Below the pieces are notes generated by a model. The model did not search any database. It worked only from the letters and a program-made list of their open reading frames with translations, and was not told the DNA's origin. A DNA stretch of 64,000 nucleotides from Paludibacteraceae bacterium (GTDB lineage: Bacteria > Bacteroidota > Bacteroidia > Bacteroidales > Paludibacteraceae). Both the position numbers and the translations under genes were made by a program. The stretch is taken from NCBI GenBank assembly GCA_017478225.1, contig JAFVDX010000009.1, positions 186,001 to 250,000 of the forward strand, written 5' to 3'. Positions 8,679-17,754 of the stretch are shown here, piece after piece. Numbering within the stretch: the stretch's first letter is position 1; every line of letters starts with the position of its first letter.

Positions 8679-11501
8679 ATGAATGGTGGTTTTCTTGAGA
8701 AGGTGGCTCGATTGTTCTGGGAAAGAGAAAACATAAAGGTAAAAGACTATACTTTTGTGTTTTCTAATCGTCGTGCAGGTTTGTTCTTTCTGAAATATTT
8801 GTCTAAGTCTGCAGAAAAGGCATTATTCTCACCAAGAATACTTACTATAAATCAAGTTTTCGAGGAACATACTCACATGCAGCGAGCCGATCAGATAGAT
8901 TTGCTATTCAGACTTTATGATATATATAAGGACATATATCTGAACATTAACCACTTGTCAGAATCATTTGATGATTTTCTGTTCTGGGGCAAGATGATGT
9001 TGCATGACTTTTCGGAAATAGATCAGCAACTAATTGACGCTAAACAACTATATAGTAACCTTAGTGATTTAAAGGATATTGAAAAGCGTTTCGAAGTATT
9101 AAGTCTTGAACAGCAAAATAGTATATCAGATTTTGTGCAGGGATTTTCTCTTCACCAAAGTAATCCATATAGGCAAAAATTCATAAGTCTATGGAATAGT
9201 ATGGGTGAGATTTATTGCCGTTTCAGCAAGGCTTTGCTTGACGAAGGGATTGCTTATGATGGCCTTTTGCAGCGGCAAGTGCTTGAAAAATTTAAGCCTA
9301 AGGATAAGCATTATGTGTTTGTTGGTTTTAATGCTCTAACACAAACAGAGCGACGCTTGATGCAGTTGTTAAAGAACGAGGGCAAAGCAGAGTTTTGTTG
9401 GGATTATGCGGCTGATTTTATGCGAGATAGTCACAATAGAGCGTCCATGTTTATGGAAGATAATGTGAACGAGTTTGGCAATTTATATGATGAGAAGATA
9501 AGTTCCATGCCCAAGATAGTGCTTTATAAAACACCTTCTTCTATAGGACAGGCCGCATTGGCAGGACAACTGATAAAACAAGTGGCATCTTGTGCAGAGG
9601 ATCTAACTCGCGTGGCTGTGATTATGCCTGACGAGAAATTGCTTCAACCAATGCTCAGTTTTTTGCCTGGAAACATCGAAAAAGTGAATGTTACCATGGG
9701 ACAAATATTGCAGCAAACACCTGTCTATTCGTTTTTTCAGTTGCTTTCACAATTGCTCACTCAGCAAACAAAACAAGGAGATGCTCTACTATATTATTAC
9801 AAACCTGTTATGGGGATTCTAAAACATCCTTATGTCGTTAATAATATAGATACTACCCCTATTATTGAGTATTTAGAAAAGAATAATATAACTTATGTTC
9901 CTATTAAGTTGCTTACTGAGTACCCTCAACTCAAATTGATATTTGAACCATGTGTTACGACAAATGAAACTCTTGAAAGATTCACTTCCTTGATTGAATT
10001 TTTTGCAGGTAAAAGTAAAGAAGATAATGAATATCTCTATCAAGCATACACAATAGTAAATCGTCTAACTCGTTTGATAGATTTGCACAAAGACACTTCT
10101 ATCCAACAAAAAACTCTTTTTAGTATTTTTTTGCAATTACTTGCATCTTCAAGTGTTGCTCTTGAGGGCGAGCCCTTGGAAGGATTGCAAATCATGGGAG
10201 TACTTGAAAGTCGTGCGTTAGATTTTTCTACAATAATTATCACAGATGTGAATGATGAAATCTTGCCGGGGAATAATTCAATCAATAGTTTTATTCCATC
10301 CGATTTGAGGAGATATTATGGTCTTGCTACAATAGAAAGACAAGATGCTATACATTCATATAATTTTTATCGGTTAATTTCAAATGCGGATAATATATTG
10401 CTCATGCAAAACACAATTAGTGACGATTTTCGTAGTGGTGAGGTATCGCGATATATTAGGCAATTGGTTCATCAATATGGCATTAATATAGAAACAGTCG
10501 AAATCCAGCAACCTATTGTAAGCAAATTAGGACACGCAGAGCCTATAAAGATAGAAAAGACAGATGCTGTAATAGAAGAGATAATGACGCAATTGTGTCT
10601 TGAACATGATAATTTGGATTCTCCGGATGGTCAGAACCAAAGTAAGTTACCAAAAGGTCTGTCGCCTTCTGCCCTAAATGATTATGTTTCGTGTCCTGTG
10701 AAATTTTATCTGATGCATATCAAGCGTTTGCAGCAGGCAGATCATATTGAAGAAACACTTGCCGACAACCATTTTGGAAATATTCTGCATATAGCAATGC
10801 AAAGACTATATGCTGATCATACTCAGATTACAGAGCAAACAATTGGTGATATGATACTGCAACTTCGCACGACTGATTTAGTTGAAAAAATATATGCAGA
10901 AGAGTATCTCAAACAAACCGGTGAGTATCATTTAGAGGGTAAAGATTATCTGCCCATACGAGTGTTGAGAAAATATATTGAGAGGGTTTTGGAGCACGAT
11001 AAGACTCTTTGTCCGTTTAGATATATTGCTTCTGAAAAGAGTCTGAGGACTCTGGTAGATGTAAATGGTAAGAGAGTATTGTTAAAGGGAATTATAGATC
11101 GTATAGACCAGGTGGGCGATAAAATCAGAATAGTGGATTATAAAACAGGTGCTGTACATAGTGATTTTCCTTTGTATAGCAATTTATTTACATCCTCTTC
11201 CGCACTCAAATCTGACCATGTCCGCCAAACTCTAAATTATAGCCTTCTTTATGCAAGCAATCATCAGCCTACTAATCCCATGGAAGCCCATATCTATTAT
11301 GTGCGATATCCACAAGACAAAATGGATGTAGTTATAAAAGATAAATCAAGTAAAACTGATTTTAGGTCAATGAAAGAAGAATATATGACCAGTTTAATTG
11401 ATATACTCAAAGAATTGCTTGAGTCGCGAGAACCATTTGTTGCAATCCCTAATGAATATGGCACTTGCAGATATTGTCCTTTCAAGTTCTTTTGTAGTTA
11501 G
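8679..11501 (+). CDS. addB: AddB-like PD-(D/E)XK nuclease / helicase-like subunit
   Basis: This 940-residue protein matches the AddB/RexB type of recombination nuclease that resects double-strand breaks together with the AddA helicase. The N-terminal part is a degenerate helicase fold (YTFVFSNRRAGLFFLKYL; VFVGFNALTQTERRLM; ALDFSTIIITDVNDEILPG). The C-terminal nuclease has GIIDRID (about residue 803) and VDYKTG (about 822). Cysteines at YVSCPVKFYL (about 671) and CRYCPFKFFCS (C-terminus) form the Fe-S clamp typical of AddB. An addA gene is usually adjacent, but here the next gene is the convergent dtd. No true Walker A is seen, as is normal for AddB. Confidence 0.82.
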   Translation: MNGGFLEKVARLFWERENIKVKDYTFVFSNRRAGLFFLKYLSKSAEKALFSPRILTINQVFEEHTHMQRADQIDLLFRLYDIYKDIYLNINHLSESFDDFLFWGKMMLHDFSEIDQQLIDAKQLYSNLSDLKDIEKRFEVLSLEQQNSISDFVQGFSLHQSNPYRQKFISLWNSMGEIYCRFSKALLDEGIAYDGLLQRQVLEKFKPKDKHYVFVGFNALTQTERRLMQLLKNEGKAEFCWDYAADFMRDSHNRASMFMEDNVNEFGNLYDEKISSMPKIVLYKTPSSIGQAALAGQLIKQVASCAEDLTRVAVIMPDEKLLQPMLSFLPGNIEKVNVTMGQILQQTPVYSFFQLLSQLLTQQTKQGDALLYYYKPVMGILKHPYVVNNIDTTPIIEYLEKNNITYVPIKLLTEYPQLKLIFEPCVTTNETLERFTSLIEFFAGKSKEDNEYLYQAYTIVNRLTRLIDLHKDTSIQQKTLFSIFLQLLASSSVALEGEPLEGLQIMGVLESRALDFSTIIITDVNDEILPGNNSINSFIPSDLRRYYGLATIERQDAIHSYNFYRLISNADNILLMQNTISDDFRSGEVSRYIRQLVHQYGINIETVEIQQPIVSKLGHAEPIKIEKTDAVIEEIMTQLCLEHDNLDSPDGQNQSKLPKGLSPSALNDYVSCPVKFYLMHIKRLQQADHIEETLADNHFGNILHIAMQRLYADHTQITEQTIGDMILQLRTTDLVEKIYAEEYLKQTGEYHLEGKDYLPIRVLRKYIERVLEHDKTLCPFRYIASEKSLRTLVDVNGKRVLLKGIIDRIDQVGDKIRIVDYKTGAVHSDFPLYSNLFTSSSALKSDHVRQTLNYSLLYASNHQPTNPMEAHIYYVRYPQDKMDVVIKDKSSKTDFRSMKEEYMTSLIDILKELLESREPFVAIPNEYGTCRYCPFKFFCS

Positions 11502-11526
11502 AACTTTTTACAACGAATTATGCTTG

Positions 11527-11973
11527 CTATAACGAATCTAACACTATAGTAACCGGTCCATCGTTTATAAGACTAATTTGCATATTAGCACCGAATCTTC
11601 CAGTTTCTACATGCAACATATATTTCTCTTTCAAAAGTTTATTGAAAAGTTCATATAGTGGTTCTGCTTTTTCTGGACGGGCAGCATTTATGAATGAAGG
11701 GCGATTACCATGCTTACAATCAGCATATAATGTAAATTGGGAAATACTCAAAATGGCAGCGTCCTTAACATCGGTCAGTGAAAGGTTCATTTTCCCCTCG
11801 TCGTCACTTAAGATACGCATTTGAGCCACTTTCTTGGCAATATATTCCACATCTTTTTCGCTATCGTTTTCGCATATACCAACCAAAACAACAAATCCCC
11901 GTCTTATTTGTCCAACTATACTATTGTCTATACTAACAGTGGCTTTGCTTACTCGTTGTATTACTACTCTCAT
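11527..11973 (-). CDS. dtd: D-aminoacyl-tRNA deacylase
   Basis: Dtd hydrolyses D-amino acids (and glycine on tRNA-Ala) from mischarged tRNAs in the cytosol. The protein begins MRVVIQRVSKATV and carries the two signature blocks SQFTLYA and NRPSF plus GPVTIVLDS at the end, giving 148 residues, the usual length. An upstream in-frame extension to 12009 lacks family similarity, so the ATG at 11973 is used. It converges on the AddB-like gene with 25 bp between the stops. Confidence 0.93.
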   Translation of the reverse strand: MRVVIQRVSKATVSIDNSIVGQIRRGFVVLVGICENDSEKDVEYIAKKVAQMRILSDDEGKMNLSLTDVKDAAILSISQFTLYADCKHGNRPSFINAARPEKAEPLYELFNKLLKEKYMLHVETGRFGANMQISLINDGPVTIVLDSL

Positions 11974-12050
11974 ATATAAAAGCGTTTTTTGATGCAAATG
12001 AACGGACATTTGCTAATAATATTAGTAACTTATCCTATTTGTTTTGCTCT

Positions 12051-12081
12051 CAAAATTAGTATTAAGTGCTTATTAACCAAA
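12051..12081 (-). promoter_or_regulatory. Probable dtd promoter (proximal)
   Basis: On the minus strand, TTTG (12081-12078), a 19-nt spacer and TAATTTTG (12058-12051) lie about 78 bp before the dtd ATG. Confidence 0.55.
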
Positions 12082-12139
12082 AATGCAGATTTCCGTTAAA
12101 TTTGCATAATTATTAGATTGCCAACAAATCTCTAAGGCG

Positions 12140-12170
12140 CAAAGGTACATAATTTTAGCAATGTACCAAA
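12140..12170 (-). promoter_or_regulatory. Second, distal minus-strand promoter upstream of dtd
   Basis: TTTG (12170-12167), 19 nt and TACCTTTG (12147-12140) form a second match to the Bacteroidota consensus, about 170 bp before dtd. Between the two boxes and the gene I see no other gene, so either it is an alternative dtd promoter or it makes a short untranslated RNA. With the plus-strand promoter at 12241 it accounts for most of the 358-bp gap between dtd and the next gene. Confidence 0.45.
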
Positions 12171-12240
12171 GGTTATTAATAAAAAACTATTGCTGAATTT
12201 CATTTTGGTGTGGAATCTTTACCGCCCTTTAAAATGACAA

Positions 12241-12272
12241 TTTGTGTTGTTAAAGAAAAATTTATACTTTTG
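12241..12272 (+). promoter_or_regulatory. Promoter for the 12332-15932 gene group
   Basis: TTTG (12241-12244), exactly 20 nt and TACTTTTG (12265-12272) match the consensus. The transcript would first meet an 11-codon reading frame and then the gene at 12332. Confidence 0.75.
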
Positions 12273-12290
12273 CAAATCAATAATATCACT

Positions 12291-12326
12291 ATGAAAAACA
12301 TATATTCACAAATCATAAATCAATAA
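12291..12326 (+). CDS. 11-codon upstream reading frame (possible leader peptide)
   Basis: An ATG about 12 nt after the predicted transcription start opens the frame MKNIYSQIINQ, closed by TAA at 12324-12326, only 5 nt before the ATG of the next gene. Its position makes translational coupling possible. It may equally be chance in AT-rich DNA. No attenuator hairpin is obvious. Confidence 0.3.
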   Translation: MKNIYSQIINQ

Positions 12327-12331
12327 CCAAT

Positions 12332-12910
12332 ATGAGGCGAATACTCTTATTATCTTGTTTGTTTTCACTAACCTTCATGTCACTTTTTGCCGATTCGAGC
12401 ATCTTACGCGCAAGATACTCCGGAATTACTCGTCAGGATTCTGCTCGTGTAATGAATATCCCTGAGCAAGCGCGCAATTATTTTATGTCAATAAAAGAAG
12501 ATAGTCCCTATTATAAAGACGCTCAAGAGATGTTGTACTATATCAACGATTGTACTCCTTTGATAATCTCCGACGAGGAACTGCTCAGATATACGCGCGT
12601 GCAGTCATGGCAAGCAACTACTTATGGGCTGTTCAAATATAAATTCTTTCCGTGTTCTATCCGTCTTGAAGGAAACACTCTCTTCTTTCAGAAATTAAAA
12701 GGCTCACAGCGGAAGGCAGGACTAATATATCGTTGGATGGATAAAGTAATGCTTTTTACAGGTGCGTGGGGAATAGAAGATGAACCCATACTTCCGTATG
12801 GCTCTGATAGGTCAGAAGTAGCAGTTATATTTCATCCTACTGACGATGTGATACTTTTTTTATTCCCTCAAACAGACGATTCCTTTGAGATATATAAACT
12901 TATTCCTTAA
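12332..12910 (+). CDS. Secreted protein of unknown function
   Basis: The product has 192 residues and an N-terminal signal peptide (MRRILLLSCLFSLTFMSLFA, cleavage probably after the Ala before DSS). The mature part is a single small alpha/beta domain with ARNYFMSIKEDSPYYKDAQEMLYYIND, and later ILPYGSDRSEVAVIFHPTDDVILFLFPQTDD. I do not recognise a family with certainty. It is the first gene after a good promoter and is followed after 36 bp by the M48 protease gene on the same strand. Periplasmic or outer-membrane-associated location is inferred. Confidence 0.65.
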   Translation: MRRILLLSCLFSLTFMSLFADSSILRARYSGITRQDSARVMNIPEQARNYFMSIKEDSPYYKDAQEMLYYINDCTPLIISDEELLRYTRVQSWQATTYGLFKYKFFPCSIRLEGNTLFFQKLKGSQRKAGLIYRWMDKVMLFTGAWGIEDEPILPYGSDRSEVAVIFHPTDDVILFLFPQTDDSFEIYKLIP

Positions 12911-12946
12911 GTAAATACTATCATAATATCTTTTGAATATACAGAT

Positions 12947-14170
12947 ATGAGCAAAACAATTTTTATAGTAATTCTGATAATTGTTATAGGTAACTACTTG
13001 TTGGAATTGATTTTGTCTTTGTTGAATCTAAAAAACTCTACAAAAGAAGTTCCTAAAGAATTATGTGATATATATACACCCGAAAAAAGAGATGCTCAAA
13101 GAAAATACCAGCGTGTTAATATCCGTTTTGGTGCACTTACCAACACTATCAGTTTGGCATATAGTTTAACTATGCTTTTCGTGGGCTTTGCGTGGTTAAA
13201 TAATAATATACTATTGCTAACACAGAATCCACTATGGCACACATTACTCTTTTTCCTTGTCTATATAACTCTTTCTTCACTTATTGACTTGCCATCTTCT
13301 GCGTATGATACCTTTAGCATAGAGGCCCGATTTGGATTTAATAAGACCAAACCTGCCACTTTTCTAAAAGACTCTGTCGTTTCATGGATTCTTTCACTTG
13401 TCATGCAAGGTGTGCTTATGTTAGTGCTCGTGTTGGGATATATATGGCAACCTGATTGGCTTTGGCTGATTGCTTGGGTGGTGGTGAGTATAATCGTGAT
13501 ATTTATTAATTTGTTCTATCCGCAAATCATTGTGCCTCTGTATAATAAGCAAATCCCACTTGCAGAAGGTGAACTGAGAAACGCCATTGTGGAATTCGCA
13601 AATAAAGTCGGCTTTAAGGTGGAAAATATCTATGTTATGGACTCCTCAAAGCGTTCAACAAAAGCAAATGCATATTTTACAGGTTGGGGAAGCAAAAAGA
13701 GAGTAGTTTTGTATGATACATTACTCGAACAACTCACGAATGAAGAAATAGTGGCTGTATTGGCTCACGAAATAGGACATGAAAAACACCATCATACTTT
13801 GCGGGGAATGATGTCTGCATTGGCAAAGATGTTGCTACTTTTTGTTTTGCTTGGGATAATAATTAAATATGATGATTTTGCTTTGGCAATAGGTTGTGAG
13901 CCTACTTTTGTAGCAAAATTCATAGTGTTTATGATGCTTTACCAACCTATAAGTATGTTGCTCTCTGTTATTAGCAATGTAATTTCGAGGCATCATGAAT
14001 ATCAGGCAGATAAATTTGCTAAAGACAACGGAATGGCAGATGCTCTCATCTCTTCACTAAAGAAACTTACTATCAATGATTTGGGGAATCCGCTTCCGCA
14101 CCCGTTAAATGTATTTCTTACCTATTCTCATCCCACTCTTAGCCAACGAATAATAGCACTCAAACAATAA
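12947..14170 (+). CDS. M48 family (Ste24/CAAX-protease-like) membrane metallopeptidase
   Basis: This is a zinc metalloprotease of the integral membrane Ste24 type. The zinc-binding HExxH motif is seen in LAHEIGHEKHHH (about residue 276), and the third ligand Glu in RHHEYQADKFA (about residue 350). It has several membrane helices on both sides of the active site, including an N-terminal one and a pair after the HExxH. At 407 residues it is the length of Ste24p-like bacterial proteins and longer than HtpX. It lies between a secreted-protein gene and the TPR-AraC regulator gene, all with short gaps (36 and 13 bp). Likely role is quality control or maturation of membrane proteins; the specific substrate is unknown. 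Confidence 0.9.
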   Translation: MSKTIFIVILIIVIGNYLLELILSLLNLKNSTKEVPKELCDIYTPEKRDAQRKYQRVNIRFGALTNTISLAYSLTMLFVGFAWLNNNILLLTQNPLWHTLLFFLVYITLSSLIDLPSSAYDTFSIEARFGFNKTKPATFLKDSVVSWILSLVMQGVLMLVLVLGYIWQPDWLWLIAWVVVSIIVIFINLFYPQIIVPLYNKQIPLAEGELRNAIVEFANKVGFKVENIYVMDSSKRSTKANAYFTGWGSKKRVVLYDTLLEQLTNEEIVAVLAHEIGHEKHHHTLRGMMSALAKMLLLFVLLGIIIKYDDFALAIGCEPTFVAKFIVFMMLYQPISMLLSVISNVISRHHEYQADKFAKDNGMADALISSLKKLTINDLGNPLPHPLNVFLTYSHPTLSQRIIALKQ

Positions 14171-14183
14171 AACAATACAATTT

Positions 14184-15932
14184 ATGCTTAAGAAAACATA
14201 TACTTTATATAATTCTCGCACTTTTCAAAATTCTAAAACATTGCGAATTATGCAAAAGGGTGCATTGCTTTTATTTCTTCGCAGGACCACAATAGTATGT
14301 TTATCCTTATTGTGTGCGTTACATCTCAATGCATCTCCTGTTGATTCCTTGTTAACAAGTTTTGGAAAGCAACCAAATGTAAACGATGCCAATAGTTTTT
14401 TTGATTATTTATTACAAGAAGAATTTATCGACGATCAGTTGTTGCTAACTCCTACTACTTCTCATGATTCACTTTGCGCCACGACATACTACTGGGCTGC
14501 TGAATGGTATTATGATATACAGAATTTTAAGGTGGCAGAGCAATATGCTCTTCAGTCTTTACCTTTATGCCAGGCAGTAGGTGACAAGTCTATGGAGGCC
14601 GATTGTGCTTCGTTGCTATCTCTGATATATGTTCGCTTAAGCGTATTTGACAAGGCCGCTGTATATGCAAAGCAATGCAATGAATTAGATTTAGAGAGTG
14701 GAAATAATGATAATATCGCGTCATCATACAATACCTTAGCGGGTATATATATGACTATGCGTCAAGTAGATGAAGCCGAGCGATATATTCTGAAGGCAAT
14801 AGAATATGTAAATAAAGTAGATAACCCTGCTCGCAAGGCCGTAATCTATGGTATGGCCTCTGAGGTATATCAACATAAAAATCAGCCGGAGAAAACCCTT
14901 GAATATGCAACTCGTGCATGGAATATAGAAAATCAGTTGGGACGAATAGACAAGGCGGCTATCAGGCAAACCGAGCGTGCAGCGGCATTGATTTCTTTGG
15001 AAAGATATAAGGAAGCCGAAGAAATATTGACTCAGGCAATCCCTATTATTGAACAAAGTGGCAATATCCATTCTTTAGGTATTGCATACAACCACATGGG
15101 AGACCTGCTTTATGTGCAGGGACGCAATCAGGAGGGAGCGGAATACTATTATAAGGCATTGGATATCTTTATCGCTCAGCACGACTTATATAACGAAAGT
15201 CATACCCGTAAAGGACTACGAGAGACGCTGCGTGGTATAAATCCCGAAGAAGCATTGCTTCATGGAGATAGATTTGAACATTTGAGAGATTCAATTTATG
15301 ACGATGAAACCAACAAAAATCTCTCGCAGTATGCAGCACAATATCAAAACGATATACTACAACAAATAAATAGCCGTCAGCGCATAAGGTATATTTGGCT
15401 TATTGTGTTGGTGGTAGTACTTTTCATGTTACTCGCTTTAGTAACATGGTTGATTTATAAAAAGCAACAAAAACATCAACTCCAACATTTCAATGACTTG
15501 CTGTCAGAGGTAGATAAACTCAGATCGATTTCTCAAGCACGCAAAAATATAGACAATCTACGAGAAAATACTTCGGAAGACCTTAATGCCACTGATGCAG
15601 ATAATCGTTTGATGCTTGCAAGAGTAGTAGAATTGGTAAGTGATGGACTAATAAAAGGTGAATATAGTGTTGAGCACATTGCCGAGGCTATGAATATGAG
15701 CGTTAGCACATTCCGCCGTCGTATGCTTGCAGCCACAGGCGACTCTCCCAAAAACTTTATTCTTGCTATTCAAATGGAGAAAGCCGCTGAACTACTCGTG
15801 CAAAATACTGAAATGCCAATAGCCGATATCGCGCTGCATTGTGGTTTCTCGGAAGCAGGTAGTTTTACCAGAACTTTCCGCAGATTTTATGGAATAACTC
15901 CTTCTCAATATAGAGAACAAAACAAGGCTTAG
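14184..15932 (+). CDS. Membrane-bound TPR sensor fused to an AraC-type DNA-binding domain
   Basis: The predicted 582-residue protein has an N-terminal signal/anchor (LLLFLRRTTIVCLSLLCALHLNA), a series of TPR helices (about residues 85-370; for example AASYNTLAGIYMTMRQVDEAE), a membrane helix (IRYIWLIVLVVVLFMLLALV, about 402-425), a coiled-coil linker and a C-terminal AraC-type helix-turn-helix pair. The last is seen as IAEAMNMSVSTFRRRM and DIALHCGFSEAGSFTRTFRRFYG. Thus a periplasmic TPR sensor appears to be wired straight to cytoplasmic DNA binding. An ATG at 14250 (MQKGALL) is an alternative start. Large surface-protein genes follow immediately, which makes them candidate targets, but that is inference. 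Confidence 0.85.
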   Translation: MLKKTYTLYNSRTFQNSKTLRIMQKGALLLFLRRTTIVCLSLLCALHLNASPVDSLLTSFGKQPNVNDANSFFDYLLQEEFIDDQLLLTPTTSHDSLCATTYYWAAEWYYDIQNFKVAEQYALQSLPLCQAVGDKSMEADCASLLSLIYVRLSVFDKAAVYAKQCNELDLESGNNDNIASSYNTLAGIYMTMRQVDEAERYILKAIEYVNKVDNPARKAVIYGMASEVYQHKNQPEKTLEYATRAWNIENQLGRIDKAAIRQTERAAALISLERYKEAEEILTQAIPIIEQSGNIHSLGIAYNHMGDLLYVQGRNQEGAEYYYKALDIFIAQHDLYNESHTRKGLRETLRGINPEEALLHGDRFEHLRDSIYDDETNKNLSQYAAQYQNDILQQINSRQRIRYIWLIVLVVVLFMLLALVTWLIYKKQQKHQLQHFNDLLSEVDKLRSISQARKNIDNLRENTSEDLNATDADNRLMLARVVELVSDGLIKGEYSVEHIAEAMNMSVSTFRRRMLAATGDSPKNFILAIQMEKAAELLVQNTEMPIADIALHCGFSEAGSFTRTFRRFYGITPSQYREQNKA

Positions 15933-16145
15933 ACTCAAAATAACGACAAGAAAGAAGCAATGATAACCTGTTTTTGCTGTTTGTCACTATTGATTTATGG
16001 TTGAAAATGTTTATATATAGTCATAATTATGACCGAAATTGTTAAGTGCCGTATTGATTTATCTCGTATTTTTGCCAAAAATTATTGTATTTATTATGAC
16101 CAATTCCCGCGAAGGTGTAAGAGTGGGGTGTAAAATATTAGGCTT

Positions 16146-17654
16146 ATGAAAAAAATTGTTCTTTCTTTGTTTTTTGTTGTGTCAATAATGACGCCCGCTA
16201 TGGCAGGTTTGGCAAGCAGTGGCAAAACTGGTACTTGTGATTGGACATTTGATTCAACTACCGGCTTGCTTACTATCAGCAGTTCTTCTGACGCACCCGA
16301 TTGGGGTGGAGAATTAAAACTCTCAAATCCCTTCTTTTCGCCATTTGCTGCAAATGATGATATCAAAGAAGTGATGATTGAAGAAGGTGTTTCTGAAATT
16401 GGCACTGGCGCATTTATGTCCTGTAAAAACTTGAAAAAAATTACTTTCTCTTCAACTGTTGCTGTCATTGGTTTTTCTGATGACGAAAGTGCAGACGATG
16501 TTTTGGTTCAATTACCCTTTTATGAATGTACAGGGCTTGAGACCCTAATTTTTAAATCTAAATATGCTCCGGATACCGATAATAGAATTTTCGATAGAAA
16601 GACCGAAGATTTATATGCCTTTGACCCTTCTAAAGTAAATTTGTTTATCAATGACGAAAGTGTTCGCTCTTTCCTTGAATCCGGTTGGGGTGTATTCCAT
16701 ATCTGTTCTCTGCCACCTATGGCTGAAGGTAAGTTCGGAGACCAAAACCAAATCAGTTGGAAACTCTCTGCAAACGGTAAACTGACAGTAATGGGACAAG
16801 GCGCTATGCCTGACTTTGCCAGTGCTGCTGAGCAACCATGGATTTCTTATGCCAATCAAATTACTGAATTAGTTGTTGCGGAGGGGGTAACGCACATAGG
16901 TGATATGGCGTTTGGATTAAACATAAACATTGAGTCTGCATACCTGCCTGTAACGCTTGAATCCATCGGGAAATATGCTTTTAGTCTGACTAATAAATTG
17001 AAGGAAATAATATGTGCATCTGTTGTTGTGCCTAAATTAGAAGAAAATGCGTTGCCTACAATAACTGATGAGACAAGATACATTTATGTTTGGTCGTATA
17101 TGAAAAGTGGTTTTGAGGCTAATGAAAATTGGTCAAAGCATAAAATTGTAGAATTTGGTGCTGCTTACGAAATACTTACATTCACCGATGTAGATGTTGA
17201 GGCTTATGGAGAAAACACTATTTATATCAAATGGCCCGAAGTAGCCGGAGCCACTACCTATGTTATCTCTATAATATCAGAAGACGGTTCCATGGCATAC
17301 GATGTATATGTTAATAAAGATGGCAAAGTTACTTCTTATGTTAAAAAAGCAACCCGTCCTACAGTACAATATAAACTTGAAGAAAGTATTGATGGTTTTG
17401 GACTTGAGGTCAATGGCTTGGGAATAGGACAGAAATACAATATAACAGTAATTGCTAAAGATGAAGTTCAGATATTGGCGACATACTCTACTTCAACTTA
17501 TACAGTAAGTCAAGTGACCACACCAATAACTGAGCCGAGAACTGAAGTAACAGAGGAGAATTCTGCGAAAGTGAGGAAACTCTTGCGTGACGGACAAATT
17601 ATTATACTTCGTGAAAACAAAACTTATAATGTGTTGGGTAAGGAACTAAAATAA
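16146..17654 (+). CDS. Secreted BspA-like leucine-rich-repeat protein with short C-terminal tail
   Basis: A cleavable signal peptide (MKKIVLSLFFVVSIMTPAMA) is followed by BspA/LRR_5-type repeats in two blocks, seen as IKEVMIEEGVSEIGTGAFM and ITELVVAEGVTHIGDMAFG. Each lies after a 'CDWTFDSTTGLLTIS' or 'ISWKLSANGKLTVMG' strand set. A fibronectin-III-like domain (about residues 345-460; NTIYIKWPEVAGATTYVISI) follows. The protein ends in KLLRDGQIIILRENKTYNVLGK, the same tail as the next two proteins. At 502 residues it looks like a surface adhesin or binding protein. The partner is unknown. 213 bp without any gene precede it and no clear consensus promoter is visible there. Confidence 0.82.
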   Translation: MKKIVLSLFFVVSIMTPAMAGLASSGKTGTCDWTFDSTTGLLTISSSSDAPDWGGELKLSNPFFSPFAANDDIKEVMIEEGVSEIGTGAFMSCKNLKKITFSSTVAVIGFSDDESADDVLVQLPFYECTGLETLIFKSKYAPDTDNRIFDRKTEDLYAFDPSKVNLFINDESVRSFLESGWGVFHICSLPPMAEGKFGDQNQISWKLSANGKLTVMGQGAMPDFASAAEQPWISYANQITELVVAEGVTHIGDMAFGLNINIESAYLPVTLESIGKYAFSLTNKLKEIICASVVVPKLEENALPTITDETRYIYVWSYMKSGFEANENWSKHKIVEFGAAYEILTFTDVDVEAYGENTIYIKWPEVAGATTYVISIISEDGSMAYDVYVNKDGKVTSYVKKATRPTVQYKLEESIDGFGLEVNGLGIGQKYNITVIAKDEVQILATYSTSTYTVSQVTTPITEPRTEVTEENSAKVRKLLRDGQIIILRENKTYNVLGKELK

Positions 17655-17754
17655 CCTTTTTGCTTTATCCAAAAAATTATAACTAACAACTATAAAACTA
17701 TATGCTCAGCGACATTGATTTGTAGCTGAGTAGCTAATTAAAAAATATAATACG

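Noticed and set aside
17705..17730. CTCAGC/GCTGAG hairpin before the first InlB-repeat gene as a terminator
   Set aside because: Only a 6-bp stem, 14-nt loop and no T-run, so too weak to call.
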